Shown here: positions 1-5,272 of the stretch, one piece after another | How positions within the stretch are numbered: position 1 is the stretch's first letter | How the letters are laid out: the number at the start of each line of letters is the position of its first letter | DNA from: an uncultured Eubacteriales bacterium | GTDB lineage: Bacteria > Bacillota > Clostridia > Oscillospirales > Oscillospiraceae | Direction of reading: 5' to 3' | NCBI GenBank assembly: GCA_900321335.1 | Contig: ONVR01000144.1 | Coordinates: forward strand, 1 to 5,843 | Length of the DNA stretch: 5,843 nt | The notes under the pieces: generated by a model | Told to the model about the DNA's origin: nothing | What the model saw: only the letters and a program-made list of their open reading frames with translations | Database searches by the model: none | Made by a program: the position numbers and the translations under genes

Positions 1-462
1 CACGAAAACGGTGTACAGTCTGCCCTCGTCCTCTACAAGCCGGGCATCCTGAATTTGGTAGCCGTTGTCGTGGAGCCATTGAGTCAGCACGTCCTGTTTG
101 GACTGGGGCTGCAGGATCAGATGCGCGCCGCTTTTGGTCCAGGGCGCGTTTTGAAGAATATGCGCGATGGTTTCTCCGCCCATTCCGGCAATGACCACGG
201 TATCTGCCGGAGCGCATCCCGTCAGTCCGTCGCACAGAACAAAGCGGATCTGTCCCTCAAGTCCCTGGGCGGCGGCGGTAGCCCGGGCCGCAGCCAGCGG
301 CCCTTCGTGGATGTCCGTGGCGGTCACATCCGTAGCGATGCCCTTTTGCAGCAGATATACGGCCAGATACCCGTGATCTGTTCCCACGTCCGCAACGGAA
401 CCGGGACGGACCAGATCCGCCACGGCCTGAAGCCGTTTGGACAGTCGTCGTTCTCCCGACAT
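1..462 (-). CDS. trmK: tRNA (adenine(22)-N1)-methyltransferase TrmK, 3' part missing
   Basis: The first 154 residues of a class I SAM-dependent methyltransferase are visible; the family is usually about 230 residues, so the C-terminal part lies beyond the left edge. Residues 1-20 (MSGERRLSKRLQAVADLV) match the N-terminal helix of TrmK, which in Firmicutes methylates N1 of adenine 22 in tRNA using S-adenosylmethionine. The SAM-binding motif I is DVGTDHGYLA at about 25-34, an acidic residue ending strand 2 is at D50, the AGMGGETI motif is at 92-99, and LQPQSKQ at 117-123 is the TrmK version of the later core strand. The ATG at 462 is chosen because AGGTGA lies 5 nt upstream and no earlier in-frame start was found. 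The gene follows the DUF1858 gene on the same strand, with a terminator-like hairpin between them. The family call is strong; the site specificity (A22) is by homology only. Confidence 0.9.
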   Translation of the reverse strand, partial: MSGERRLSKRLQAVADLVRPGSVADVGTDHGYLAVYLLQKGIATDVTATDIHEGPLAAARATAAAQGLEGQIRFVLCDGLTGCAPADTVVIAGMGGETIAHILQNAPWTKSGAHLILQPQSKQDVLTQWLHDNGYQIQDARLVEDEGRLYTVFV

Positions 463-480
463 GGTTTCACCTGCCTTCTG

Positions 481-528
481 AAAAACAACAGGTGGGACCG
501 GACGGACCCGGATCCCACCATACCTGTT
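481..528 (-). terminator. Intrinsic terminator or attenuator between the DUF1858 gene and trmK
   Basis: Read on the minus strand, AACAGG (523-528) pairs with CCTGTT (487-492), and inside it TGGGA-T-CCGG pairs with CCGG-TCCCA around a loop at 502-507. An alternative outer pairing is GGTGGGA with TCCCACC. The stem is followed by GTTGTTTTTC, which gives a T5 run at 481-485. This is a standard rho-independent shape with two bulges. It ends 18 bp before the trmK start codon, leaving no room for a promoter between the T-run and trmK. Confidence 0.72.
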
Positions 529-541
529 GCGTTTTGCCCGA

Positions 542-760
542 TCAGGCCTCCTGCGTCTTGGCAGCCGCGATAAACTCGTTGAGCTTGGGAACGAAGACGT
601 TGGCGTCCACGTCGTGAACCTCGCAGGCCTCGCCCAGAGTCTCGCCGCTGGCAGCCTCGCAGCCCAGGCAGTGCATGCCCATGGCAAGGAACATAGGGAC
701 GGATTCGGGAGCGACTTCCAGAATGTCGGACAGAAGGGTATCCTTCGTGATTTCAATCAT
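542..760 (-). CDS. DUF1858 / redox-disulfide (CxxC) small protein
   Basis: A 72-residue cytosolic protein matching the DUF1858 family, also described as hybrid-cluster-protein-associated redox disulfide domains. Residues 1-20 (IEITKDTLLSDILEVAPES) are the typical start of the domain. The diagnostic stretch is GMHCLGCEAASGETL at 28-42, with the CxxC pair at C31 and C34, followed by the helical ETLGEACEVHDVD segment. No signal peptide, membrane segment or extra domain is seen; the length is normal for the family. The ATG at 760 is preferred over an in-frame TTG at 775 because GGAGG (769-773) sits 8 nt upstream of it and overlaps the longer start. The biochemical role of the family is not settled; a thiol/disulfide or cluster-linked redox role is inferred from the CxxC and from its usual neighbours. 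Here it lies downstream of a flavodiiron protein, which fits redox or nitrosative stress. Confidence 0.9.
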   Translation of the reverse strand: MIEITKDTLLSDILEVAPESVPMFLAMGMHCLGCEAASGETLGEACEVHDVDANVFVPKLNEFIAAAKTQEA

Positions 761-768
761 TGCGATTA

Positions 769-773
769 CCTCC
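769..773 (-). promoter_or_regulatory. Shine-Dalgarno site deciding the DUF1858 start
   Basis: GGAGG on the minus strand, 8 nt before the ATG at 760. It excludes the upstream in-frame TTG (773-775), which overlaps it. Confidence 0.85.
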
Positions 774-809
774 AAAATGTGTTTTTGCTTTTGTACCGTT
801 TATAGCAAT

Positions 810-838
810 ATTATATCCATAAACTGCCGTGTTTGCAA
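810..838 (-). promoter_or_regulatory. Sigma-A-type promoter of the DUF1858 gene
   Basis: On the minus strand, TTGCAA (833-838) is followed after exactly 17 bp by a perfect TATAAT (810-815). Transcription would start near 803, giving a leader of about 43 nt. Copies of TATGGAT lie over the -10 box and upstream of the -35 box (see findings). The upstream fprA gene has no visible terminator, so readthrough from fprA is also possible. Confidence 0.8.
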
Positions 839-878
839 TAGCTTTTTCGTATGGATACCTTTGCCTTCGGGTATGGAT
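814..878. repeat. Three copies of TATGGAT around the DUF1858 promoter
   Basis: TATCCATA at 814-821 (minus-strand TATGGATA, overlapping the -10 box) is an inverted copy of TATGGATA at 850-857. A further direct copy, TATGGAT, is at 872-878; the two direct copies share GTATGGAT (849-856 and 871-878) and are 22 bp apart, about two helical turns. The arrangement resembles operator half-sites, but no regulator is identifiable from the window. Confidence 0.45.
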
Positions 879-889
879 TGCGGGACTGA

Positions 890-2086
890 TCACAGATCCT
901 TGGCCAGAACGCGGGCAAGAGCCTCCAGAGGCGCCCGGTCCTTCAGAGAGGACTTGAAGGTGACCTTGTTCTCCTCCAGGACCGTCAGGTTTTTCATGCC
1001 CTCCAGCGCGGCGGTCATGGCTTTGGCGGCGGCGGGGGCCCAGGAGCCGTTTTCCACCAGCGCGACGGTGCGGCCGCAAAGGCCGTGATGCTTCATGCCG
1101 GTGATGAAGTGCTCCATCTTCGGGTGGCACAGGGCGTTGTAGGTGGGGGAGCACAGCACCAGATGGCTCAGCCGGAAGGCAAGGGCGATGAGCTCGGATT
1201 CGTCCGTGTTGGAAACGTCCCGGATCACCACGTTCTTCACCCCCAGCTCTGCCAGCTCGCAGGCAAGGATGTTGGCGGCGTTTTCCGTATCGCCGTACAT
1301 GGAGGCGTAGGCGATGAATACGCCCTTGTCCTCGGGAGTGTAGGAGCTCCACTTGTTGTATTTGTCAAGGATATAACCGAAATCGGACCGCCAGACGGGG
1401 CCGTGCAGGGGGCAGATGTACGCGATGTCCAGACCGGCGGCCTTGCCCAGCAGCTTTTGCACCTGGGGGCTGTATTTGCCCACGATGTTGGTGTAGTACC
1501 GGCGGGCGTCATCCAGCCAGTCCCGGTCAAAGTTGACCTCGTCGTTGAAGAGATAGCCGTCCAGAGCCCCAAAGGTGCCGAAGGCGTCGGCGGAAAAGAG
1601 TACCTTGTCCAGTGCGTCGTAGGTCACCATGACCTCCGGCCAGTGGACCATGGGCGCCATGACAAAGCTCAGGGTGTGGCGGCCCAGGCAGAGTGTGTCG
1701 CCCTCGGAGACGACCAGACTCCTGGCAGCGGCATCAAAGGTGAAAAACTGCTGGATCATGGGCAGGGTCTTGGCGTTGCAGACGATGGTGGCTGCGGGAT
1801 ACTTTTCCGCGGCCATCTGCAGGGTTGCGGCGTGATCCGGCTCCATGTGGTCCACCACGATGTAATCCAGGGGCCGTCCGTTCAGAGCGTGCTCCACGTT
1901 TTCAAAAAACTGTCTGCCGCAGTTGTAGTCCACCGTGTCCATCAGGCAGGTTTTCTCATCGGAAATCACGTAGGAATTGAAAGAGGCGCCCCGGGGGATG
2001 GGGTATACGTTTTCAAACAGGTGCAGGCGGCGGTCACTGGCGCCTACCCAGGTGATGTCGTTGGTTATCTTGCGTGTGCAGTACAT
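890..2086 (-). CDS. fprA: Flavodiiron protein, class A (FprA-type O2/NO reductase)
   Basis: A complete 398-residue A-type flavoprotein that reduces O2 to water and/or NO to N2O in the cytoplasm, protecting anaerobes. Residues 1-250 form the metallo-beta-lactamase-like diiron domain, with all metal ligands present: H80, E82, D84 and H85 in DHMEPDH, H148 in APMVHWPE, D167 in LFSADAFG and H228 in CPLHGPVW. Residues 256-398 form the flavodoxin domain, with the FMN phosphate loop ASMYGDTENA at 261-270 and SPTYNA at 313-318. No C-terminal rubredoxin or flavin-reductase domain follows, so it is the simple class A form and needs an external electron donor. The start (MYCTRKITNDITWVGASDRR) is set by GAGGTGA 8 nt upstream at 2095-2101 and by the usual family N-terminus; the frame stays open further upstream into rnpB without meaning. 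The O2 versus NO preference cannot be read from the sequence. Confidence 0.96.
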   Translation of the reverse strand: MYCTRKITNDITWVGASDRRLHLFENVYPIPRGASFNSYVISDEKTCLMDTVDYNCGRQFFENVEHALNGRPLDYIVVDHMEPDHAATLQMAAEKYPAATIVCNAKTLPMIQQFFTFDAAARSLVVSEGDTLCLGRHTLSFVMAPMVHWPEVMVTYDALDKVLFSADAFGTFGALDGYLFNDEVNFDRDWLDDARRYYTNIVGKYSPQVQKLLGKAAGLDIAYICPLHGPVWRSDFGYILDKYNKWSSYTPEDKGVFIAYASMYGDTENAANILACELAELGVKNVVIRDVSNTDESELIALAFRLSHLVLCSPTYNALCHPKMEHFITGMKHHGLCGRTVALVENGSWAPAAAKAMTAALEGMKNLTVLEENKVTFKSSLKDRAPLEALARVLAKDL

Positions 2087-2112
2087 AATACAATTCACCT
2101 CGTAAACAGATT

Positions 2113-2162
2113 CAATACAAAGGTAGTGTACCATATTTTTGACCCGGAACACAATACAAAGG
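2113..2162. repeat. 11-bp direct repeat CAATACAAAGG flanking the fprA promoter
   Basis: Identical copies lie at 2113-2123 and 2152-2162, start-to-start 39 bp. The first falls on the predicted transcription start of fprA and the second overlaps the -35 box. Position suggests a repressor or activator pair, but the protein is unknown. Confidence 0.5.
2125..2154 (-). promoter_or_regulatory. Candidate promoter of fprA
   Basis: On the minus strand, TTGTGT (2149-2154) and TACACT (2125-2130) are separated by 18 bp, and a TG one base before the -10 box makes it an extended -10. The predicted start is near 2118, about 31 nt before the fprA ATG. Each box matches consensus at about four of six positions, so this is weaker than the other promoters here. 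An 11-bp direct repeat flanks it. Confidence 0.55.
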
Positions 2163-2221
2163 GCGTTTTTTCTGCGAAAAAAGAGAACTTGCAGACGCGC
2201 CTGGTTTTTTGATGCCTGCCG

Positions 2222-2265
2222 AAAGAAAGGGAGGCAGAAGCATTCGCTTCTGCCTCCCTTTCTTT
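2222..2265 (-). terminator. Intrinsic terminator of rnpB
   Basis: A perfect 19-bp inverted repeat (arms 2222-2240 and 2247-2265) closes a 6-nt loop (2241-2246). On the minus strand the second arm ends in CCCTTTCTTT, so the U-rich tail is part of the stem. It begins one base after the P1 helix of RNase P RNA and is the only strong terminator for rnpB and probably for the transporter gene upstream. Confidence 0.9.
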
Positions 2266-2266
2266 T

Positions 2267-2603
2267 GAGTAAGCCTGTAAGCCGGGTTCTGTAATCGACA
2301 GCCATCTATCTAGTCCCGCTGTTGCCGGCGGGATCCAGCCACCTCCTGAGAACGGCCGGGCAGGCCATATGTTCTCCCACGGTGTTGCTCCGGATAGAGT
2401 TTACAGCGGTCACGCGTCTCCGGTGACCGGGTGAGCTCTTACCTCGCCTTTCCACCCTTACCGGCGTGCGCCGGCGGTATTTCTCTGTTGCACTTGTCCT
2501 GAAGTCGCCTTCGGCGGGCGTTACCCGTTATCCTTGCCCTGGGAGCCCGGACTTTCCTCACGGGACGCCTTTCGGCGTTCCCCCGCGGCTGTCCGGCTTA
2601 CTC
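2267..2603 (-). ncRNA. rnpB: RNase P RNA, bacterial class A
   Basis: The catalytic RNA that, with the RnpA protein, removes 5' leaders from pre-tRNAs. About 337 nt are visible between the two strands of helix P1: GAGTAAGCC at the 5' end (2595-2603) and GGCTTACTC at the 3' end (2267-2275). The universal P4 core is clear on the minus strand: GAGGAAAGTCCGGGCTCC at 2542-2559 and ACAGAACCCGGCTT at 2279-2292. P2 is GACAGCC with GGCTGTC, P3 is the GC-rich hairpin after it, GGTAAGAGCTCACC is the conserved specificity-domain motif, and AGGAGGTGGC carries the GGU that pairs with the tRNA 3' CCA. The hairpin CCCGC-CGGCAACA-GCGGG fits P18. The layout is class A, somewhat compact. Exact ends follow the P1 helix and the predicted start; they could shift by a few bases. 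Short open frames across this region are not genes. Confidence 0.97.
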
Positions 2604-2610
2604 TGTGGGT

Positions 2611-2639
2611 ATTTTATCGCATTTGTTTCCCTGTGTCAA
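2611..2639 (-). promoter_or_regulatory. Strong sigma-A promoter of rnpB
   Basis: On the minus strand, a perfect TTGACA (2634-2639), a 17-bp spacer, and TAAAAT (2611-2616). The predicted start, about 7-8 nt on, coincides with the first bases of the P1 helix near 2603, so the RNA is probably made with little or no 5' extension. The -35 box lies only 5 bp beyond the stop codon of the transporter gene. Confidence 0.9.
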
Positions 2640-2643
2640 TTGA

Positions 2644-3903
2644 TCAATCTGCCATGGAGCGCAGATGTTTGCGGTGAGAATAGCCGATGTAAGTCATCAG
2701 AAATACGGGGATGACCGCCGTCACCGCACCCATGATGAAGGTGGGGGTGATGCCTGTGGCAATGCCCGTCTCCACGTTGACAGAGGCCCGGATGACGTCG
2801 TTGGCAATGAAGTTGAAGAAGATGGAGCTGCACCCCAGCGCCAGCATGGCAACGCCGTAGTTGGTGCCGGAGTTTTTCGCACCGAACAGATCGGTGCACA
2901 AAGCGGCGTTCAGGGCAGAGGGACCGCCGTAGGCAAAGGCGATCAGGGCGATGGTGGCAAAATAGCCGTACCCGCCGATGAAGGTCATCAGAACGGCGCC
3001 GATGAGGGTCAGACCGCAGAGAATGAAGATGGTGTTGCCTCGGCCGAGTTTATCGGACAGGGAGGACATGATCAGCCGCCCGGCGGCGTTGGTGATGCCT
3101 GTAAAGGACACACACAGCACGGCCGCGCTGGGGGAGAGCCCCCGGACGATGCCCAGATCCTTGATCAGCGGCACGCACAGATTCCAGGTGCCGTTGATGA
3201 AGAAGATGGACAGAAACAGCGCCCAAAAGGTGGGCTGGCGCATAGCCTGCAGGAGCGTGTCGCCGCCCTTGACGGCGGCCTCGTTGAGGTGAAGGCTTTT
3301 CAGATACGCCTCATCCGGCAGGGAGATCAGCAGGCAGGCTGCCAGACCCAGAACGAAAAACACGGCGGCAAGCGTAAGAAATACAGGGCCGAAGCGGACG
3401 ACCCCGTCCACCCGGTGGGCATCCATCAGCAGCGTGGCCACCGGGGTGAAGACCACCGTTGACAGACCGAAGGCCGAGCAGGCCAGACCGGAGGCCAGAC
3501 CGCGCTTGTGGGGCAGCCACTTCTGAATGCAGCTGATGCAGGCGCCGTAGGCGATGCCGGAGCCAAGGCCGGCCATAATGGCGTAAGTGAAGTTCAAAAG
3601 GCCAATGGTGTGCGGCGTGAGCAGAGAGGTGAGGCCGACGCCCCCGGCAAAGACGATCACGCCGACAATACAGGTGAGTTTCGGCCCTTTTTTGTCGTTG
3701 AGAAATCCGCCGATCAGATTTCCAAATACAAAGGCGAAGATCATATAGGAGGACACCATACCGGCCGCCTTGTCGCTCCACTGAAAGGAGACGACCACGT
3801 CGGAGCGGATGGCGCTCCACAGGTATAAAATCCCCACACAGAGCTGTACCACGAGGCAGCCGACGATCGTTGCGATCCGTTTTCTCTTACTTTGACGAGC
3901 CAT
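2644..3903 (-). CDS. OFA-family major facilitator transporter (oxalate/formate antiporter-like)
   Basis: A 419-residue inner-membrane protein with about twelve hydrophobic segments, roughly at 10-32, 47-68, 76-95, 103-125, 138-160, 173-194, 227-249, 257-281, 290-309, 314-336, 347-368 and 385-407. The OFA group is indicated by QLCVGILYLWSAI near the N-terminus, the loop 2-3 motif GGFLNDKKGPK (65-75), GSGIAYGACISCIQKWLPHKRGLASGLA (114-141), and GTNYG at 346-350. A family arginine in segment 8 is present (R276 in NAAGR), but TM11 reads NYGVAMLALGC and shows no lysine like the one OxlT uses for oxalate, so oxalate is doubtful; a small carboxylate is the most that can be said. The start at 3903 (MARQSKRKR) is favoured over ATGs at 3924 and 3936, because AAAGGA lies 10 nt upstream and the predicted transcript begins near 3938. 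It is monocistronic by promoter position but has no terminator before rnpB. Confidence 0.9.
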   Translation of the reverse strand: MARQSKRKRIATIVGCLVVQLCVGILYLWSAIRSDVVVSFQWSDKAAGMVSSYMIFAFVFGNLIGGFLNDKKGPKLTCIVGVIVFAGGVGLTSLLTPHTIGLLNFTYAIMAGLGSGIAYGACISCIQKWLPHKRGLASGLACSAFGLSTVVFTPVATLLMDAHRVDGVVRFGPVFLTLAAVFFVLGLAACLLISLPDEAYLKSLHLNEAAVKGGDTLLQAMRQPTFWALFLSIFFINGTWNLCVPLIKDLGIVRGLSPSAAVLCVSFTGITNAAGRLIMSSLSDKLGRGNTIFILCGLTLIGAVLMTFIGGYGYFATIALIAFAYGGPSALNAALCTDLFGAKNSGTNYGVAMLALGCSSIFFNFIANDVIRASVNVETGIATGITPTFIMGAVTAVIPVFLMTYIGYSHRKHLRSMAD

Positions 3904-3913
3904 GCTATGCGCA

Positions 3914-3919
3914 TCCTTT
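3914..3919 (-). promoter_or_regulatory. Shine-Dalgarno site deciding the transporter start
   Basis: AAAGGA on the minus strand, 10 nt before the ATG at 3903. The two upstream in-frame ATGs (3924, 3936) have only A/T runs before them, and the one at 3936 would be nearly leaderless. Confidence 0.65.
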
Positions 3920-3944
3920 AACATTTTTTTTCTCATAAAAAAAT

Positions 3945-3973
3945 AGTTTAATGGATTGGCATGGATCTGTCAA
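3945..3973 (-). promoter_or_regulatory. Sigma-A promoter of the OFA transporter gene
   Basis: On the minus strand, a perfect TTGACA (3968-3973), a 17-bp spacer and TAAACT (3945-3950). The start is predicted near 3938, giving a leader of about 35 nt. The initially transcribed region is a T7 run followed after five bases by an A8 run, an unusual start (see findings). Confidence 0.85.
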
Positions 3974-3996
3974 GAAAAAATTGACCTGTATGCGCC
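3974..3996 (-). terminator. Possible weak terminator after spoIIP
   Basis: A T6 run (minus-strand AATTTTTTC, plus coordinates about 3974-3981) follows the spoIIP stop codon by about 20 nt. Only a poor hairpin precedes it (CCTG with CAGG, 12-nt loop). It may end some spoIIP transcripts but is not convincing, and it abuts the -35 box of the transporter promoter. Confidence 0.25.
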
Positions 3997-3999
3997 GCG

Positions 4000-5199
4000 T
4001 CAGGCGTCCGGGCCGGGGTGCGTCAGCACCTCCGCAAAGGCCTCGGCAAAGTACACCGTGGCGGCCCGGGCCTCCTCATAGGTGTTGCCGGTGCAGCCCA
4101 TTTCCACGATCAGGGAGCCGTGGGTGGCCTGCTGGTTATAGCGGTATTTGGACAGATTGATGGGCTTTGCCAGAGAGGGAAACATCCGGTTCATGGCGTA
4201 CTGCAGATGAACGGCCAGCTTCAGATTCTCCATCCAGTCCGGGTGTTCCAGCCCGGAAAAGTCCGTGCCCGCGATCAGCAGGACCTGGCTGCAGGTGGTG
4301 TCACCGACCTGGGCCACGGTCTTGTACTGGCGGCCCTGGGCGTCGGAAATGGCGTCCCGGTGCAGGTCGATGACGGCGACGATATTGGGATACGCGGCGA
4401 GCCACCCGTCGATGGCTTCCATGGAGCGCTGATAGGAGCCGGAATAGGCCGGGTAATCATAGAGATTTGTGTCGTGGATAACGGAAATGCCGTACCGGGT
4501 CAGCTCGCTGGCCAGGACCTCTCCAAGCCCGGTCACGTTGTGGGCGGCGTCCGTGGTGCGGTAGGGGTCCGATTCTGTGTAGGTGCCGTCCGGCATATAG
4601 GATTCCGAACCGTGGGTGTGGACGATCAGCACGGCCGGGCCGTCCGCCGGGAGCGGGAGATCCAGAGGCTCGTTGAGCAGCGCTTCCAGATCCGGGGCGT
4701 AATCCGTATCGTTGTCCAGATGGATGCCATCGGCGGTCAGCGGGCCGGAAAACACGTCCTCCGGGATCGCCGGGGCCTCAGGCGGCGCTGTGGGCACAGA
4801 CGGTTCTGTGTTCTCGGCCGGTGTGGACGGGTCTGCCGGTGTGTCGGCTGCTTCGGCAGGATCGGTGGTTATCTCTTCGGAAGGGGTGCCGGCCGGATCT
4901 TCCCGGTCATCCGCCTCAAAGTAGGGCGGCGATAAAACCTGCCCGGCCTCGTCCCCGGCGGCGTCATTCCGGAACAGATGCCCCAGATCCTCCCAGAATA
5001 AATCACCGCCTGTTCCCAGCAGGGCAATGCGCTGGAGGATCTTTTCCCGGGAGGGGGACAGGGCGGACCGCCTGGCAGACACGGCGGGCAGGTTTCCGCC
5101 GGAGAGCAGGCGAAAAGCAAAACATACCAGCGCCATAGCGGCAATTCCTGCCGCAAGCTTTCTCAGAGGGAAGGGCTGTCTGCGCCTGCGTCTTTTCAT
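4000..5199 (-). CDS. spoIIP: Stage II sporulation protein P (SpoIIP), peptidoglycan amidase/endopeptidase
   Basis: A 399-residue membrane-anchored, cell-wall hydrolase of the forespore engulfment machinery (with SpoIID and SpoIIM). Residues 2-15 are basic (MKRRRRRQPFPLRK) and 16-33 form one membrane segment, so the rest faces outward. Residues about 97-147 are a low-complexity acidic Pro/Thr/Ala/Glu linker. The SpoIIP catalytic domain fills about 185-395: LIVHTHGSESY (191-201) with H194, H196 and E199, AVIDLHRDAI (275-284) with H280, and SLIVEMGCTGNTYEEA (362-377) with E366; these His/Glu residues fit the zinc-dependent active site known for the family. The ATG at 5199 has GGAGG 8 nt upstream. 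The linker-containing N-terminal half is poorly conserved in the family generally. A sigma-E-like promoter lies just upstream, as expected for mother-cell expression. The neighbouring gpr protease gene often found next to spoIIP is not in the window. Confidence 0.95.
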   Translation of the reverse strand: MKRRRRRQPFPLRKLAAGIAAMALVCFAFRLLSGGNLPAVSARRSALSPSREKILQRIALLGTGGDLFWEDLGHLFRNDAAGDEAGQVLSPPYFEADDREDPAGTPSEEITTDPAEAADTPADPSTPAENTEPSVPTAPPEAPAIPEDVFSGPLTADGIHLDNDTDYAPDLEALLNEPLDLPLPADGPAVLIVHTHGSESYMPDGTYTESDPYRTTDAAHNVTGLGEVLASELTRYGISVIHDTNLYDYPAYSGSYQRSMEAIDGWLAAYPNIVAVIDLHRDAISDAQGRQYKTVAQVGDTTCSQVLLIAGTDFSGLEHPDWMENLKLAVHLQYAMNRMFPSLAKPINLSKYRYNQQATHGSLIVEMGCTGNTYEEARAATVYFAEAFAEVLTHPGPDA

Positions 5200-5229
5200 C
5201 CTTGGTGCCTCCGTACTGCAAGATACGGA

Positions 5230-5258
5230 AGTATATGCGCCGCCGACAGGGTTTATGC
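5230..5258 (-). promoter_or_regulatory. Sigma-E-like sporulation promoter of spoIIP
   Basis: On the minus strand, GCATAAA (5252-5258), a 14-bp spacer and CATATACT (5230-5237) resemble the Bacillus sigma-E pattern (kmATATT, 14-15 bp, CATACAnT), with about six of eight matches in the -10 element. The start would fall near 5223, about 24 nt before the spoIIP ATG. No good sigma-A promoter was seen on this strand here. The call rests on B. subtilis consensus and on spoIIP being in the sigma-E regulon there. Confidence 0.6.
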
Positions 5259-5266
5259 CGGCGCAT
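5235..5266. repeat. 8-bp inverted repeat overlapping the spoIIP promoter
   Basis: ATGCGCCG (5235-5242) and CGGCGCAT (5259-5266) are perfect complements separated by 16 bp. The left arm overlaps the -10 element and the right arm abuts the -35 element. It could be an operator; as RNA it would not be in the spoIIP transcript if the predicted start is right. Confidence 0.5.
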
Positions 5267-5272
5267 TTGCTA

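Noticed and set aside
55..573. Plus-strand 172-codon frame at the left end
   Set aside because: Antisense to trmK, whose SAM-binding motifs are intact on the minus strand, and it crosses the terminator hairpin.
857..877. Small inverted repeat just after the fprA stop as a possible terminator
   Set aside because: Only about 5 bp pair (ATACC with GGTAT) and no T-run follows on the minus strand.
1085..2212. A long plus-strand open frame (375 codons) opposite the flavodiiron gene
   Set aside because: It is antisense to a gene with every catalytic ligand intact; its composition (Gly/Val/His/Gln rich) is typical of a GC-rich shadow frame and it has no recognisable domain.
2087..2305. Upstream extension of the fprA reading frame to 2305
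   Set aside because: It would run through the promoter, the rnpB terminator and the rnpB 3' end; the family N-terminus and the ribosome binding site place the start at 2086.
2639..2648. Palindrome ATTGATCAAT at the end of the transporter gene
   Set aside because: Ten bases spanning the stop codon; short enough to be chance, with no repeat copies nearby.
2466..2714. Plus-strand 82-codon frame across the rnpB region
   Set aside because: It covers structured RNase P RNA sequence and the end of the transporter gene on the other strand; no coding evidence.
2665..3462. A plus-strand open frame of 265 codons opposite the transporter gene
   Set aside because: The translation is Gly/Asp/Gln/His rich and low in hydrophobics, the mirror of membrane-protein codons; it lacks a domain and a convincing ribosome binding site.
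4018..4935. A plus-strand open frame of 305 codons opposite spoIIP
   Set aside because: Shadow of spoIIP; Gly/Arg/Val-rich with no domain match, and the spoIIP frame has clear family motifs.
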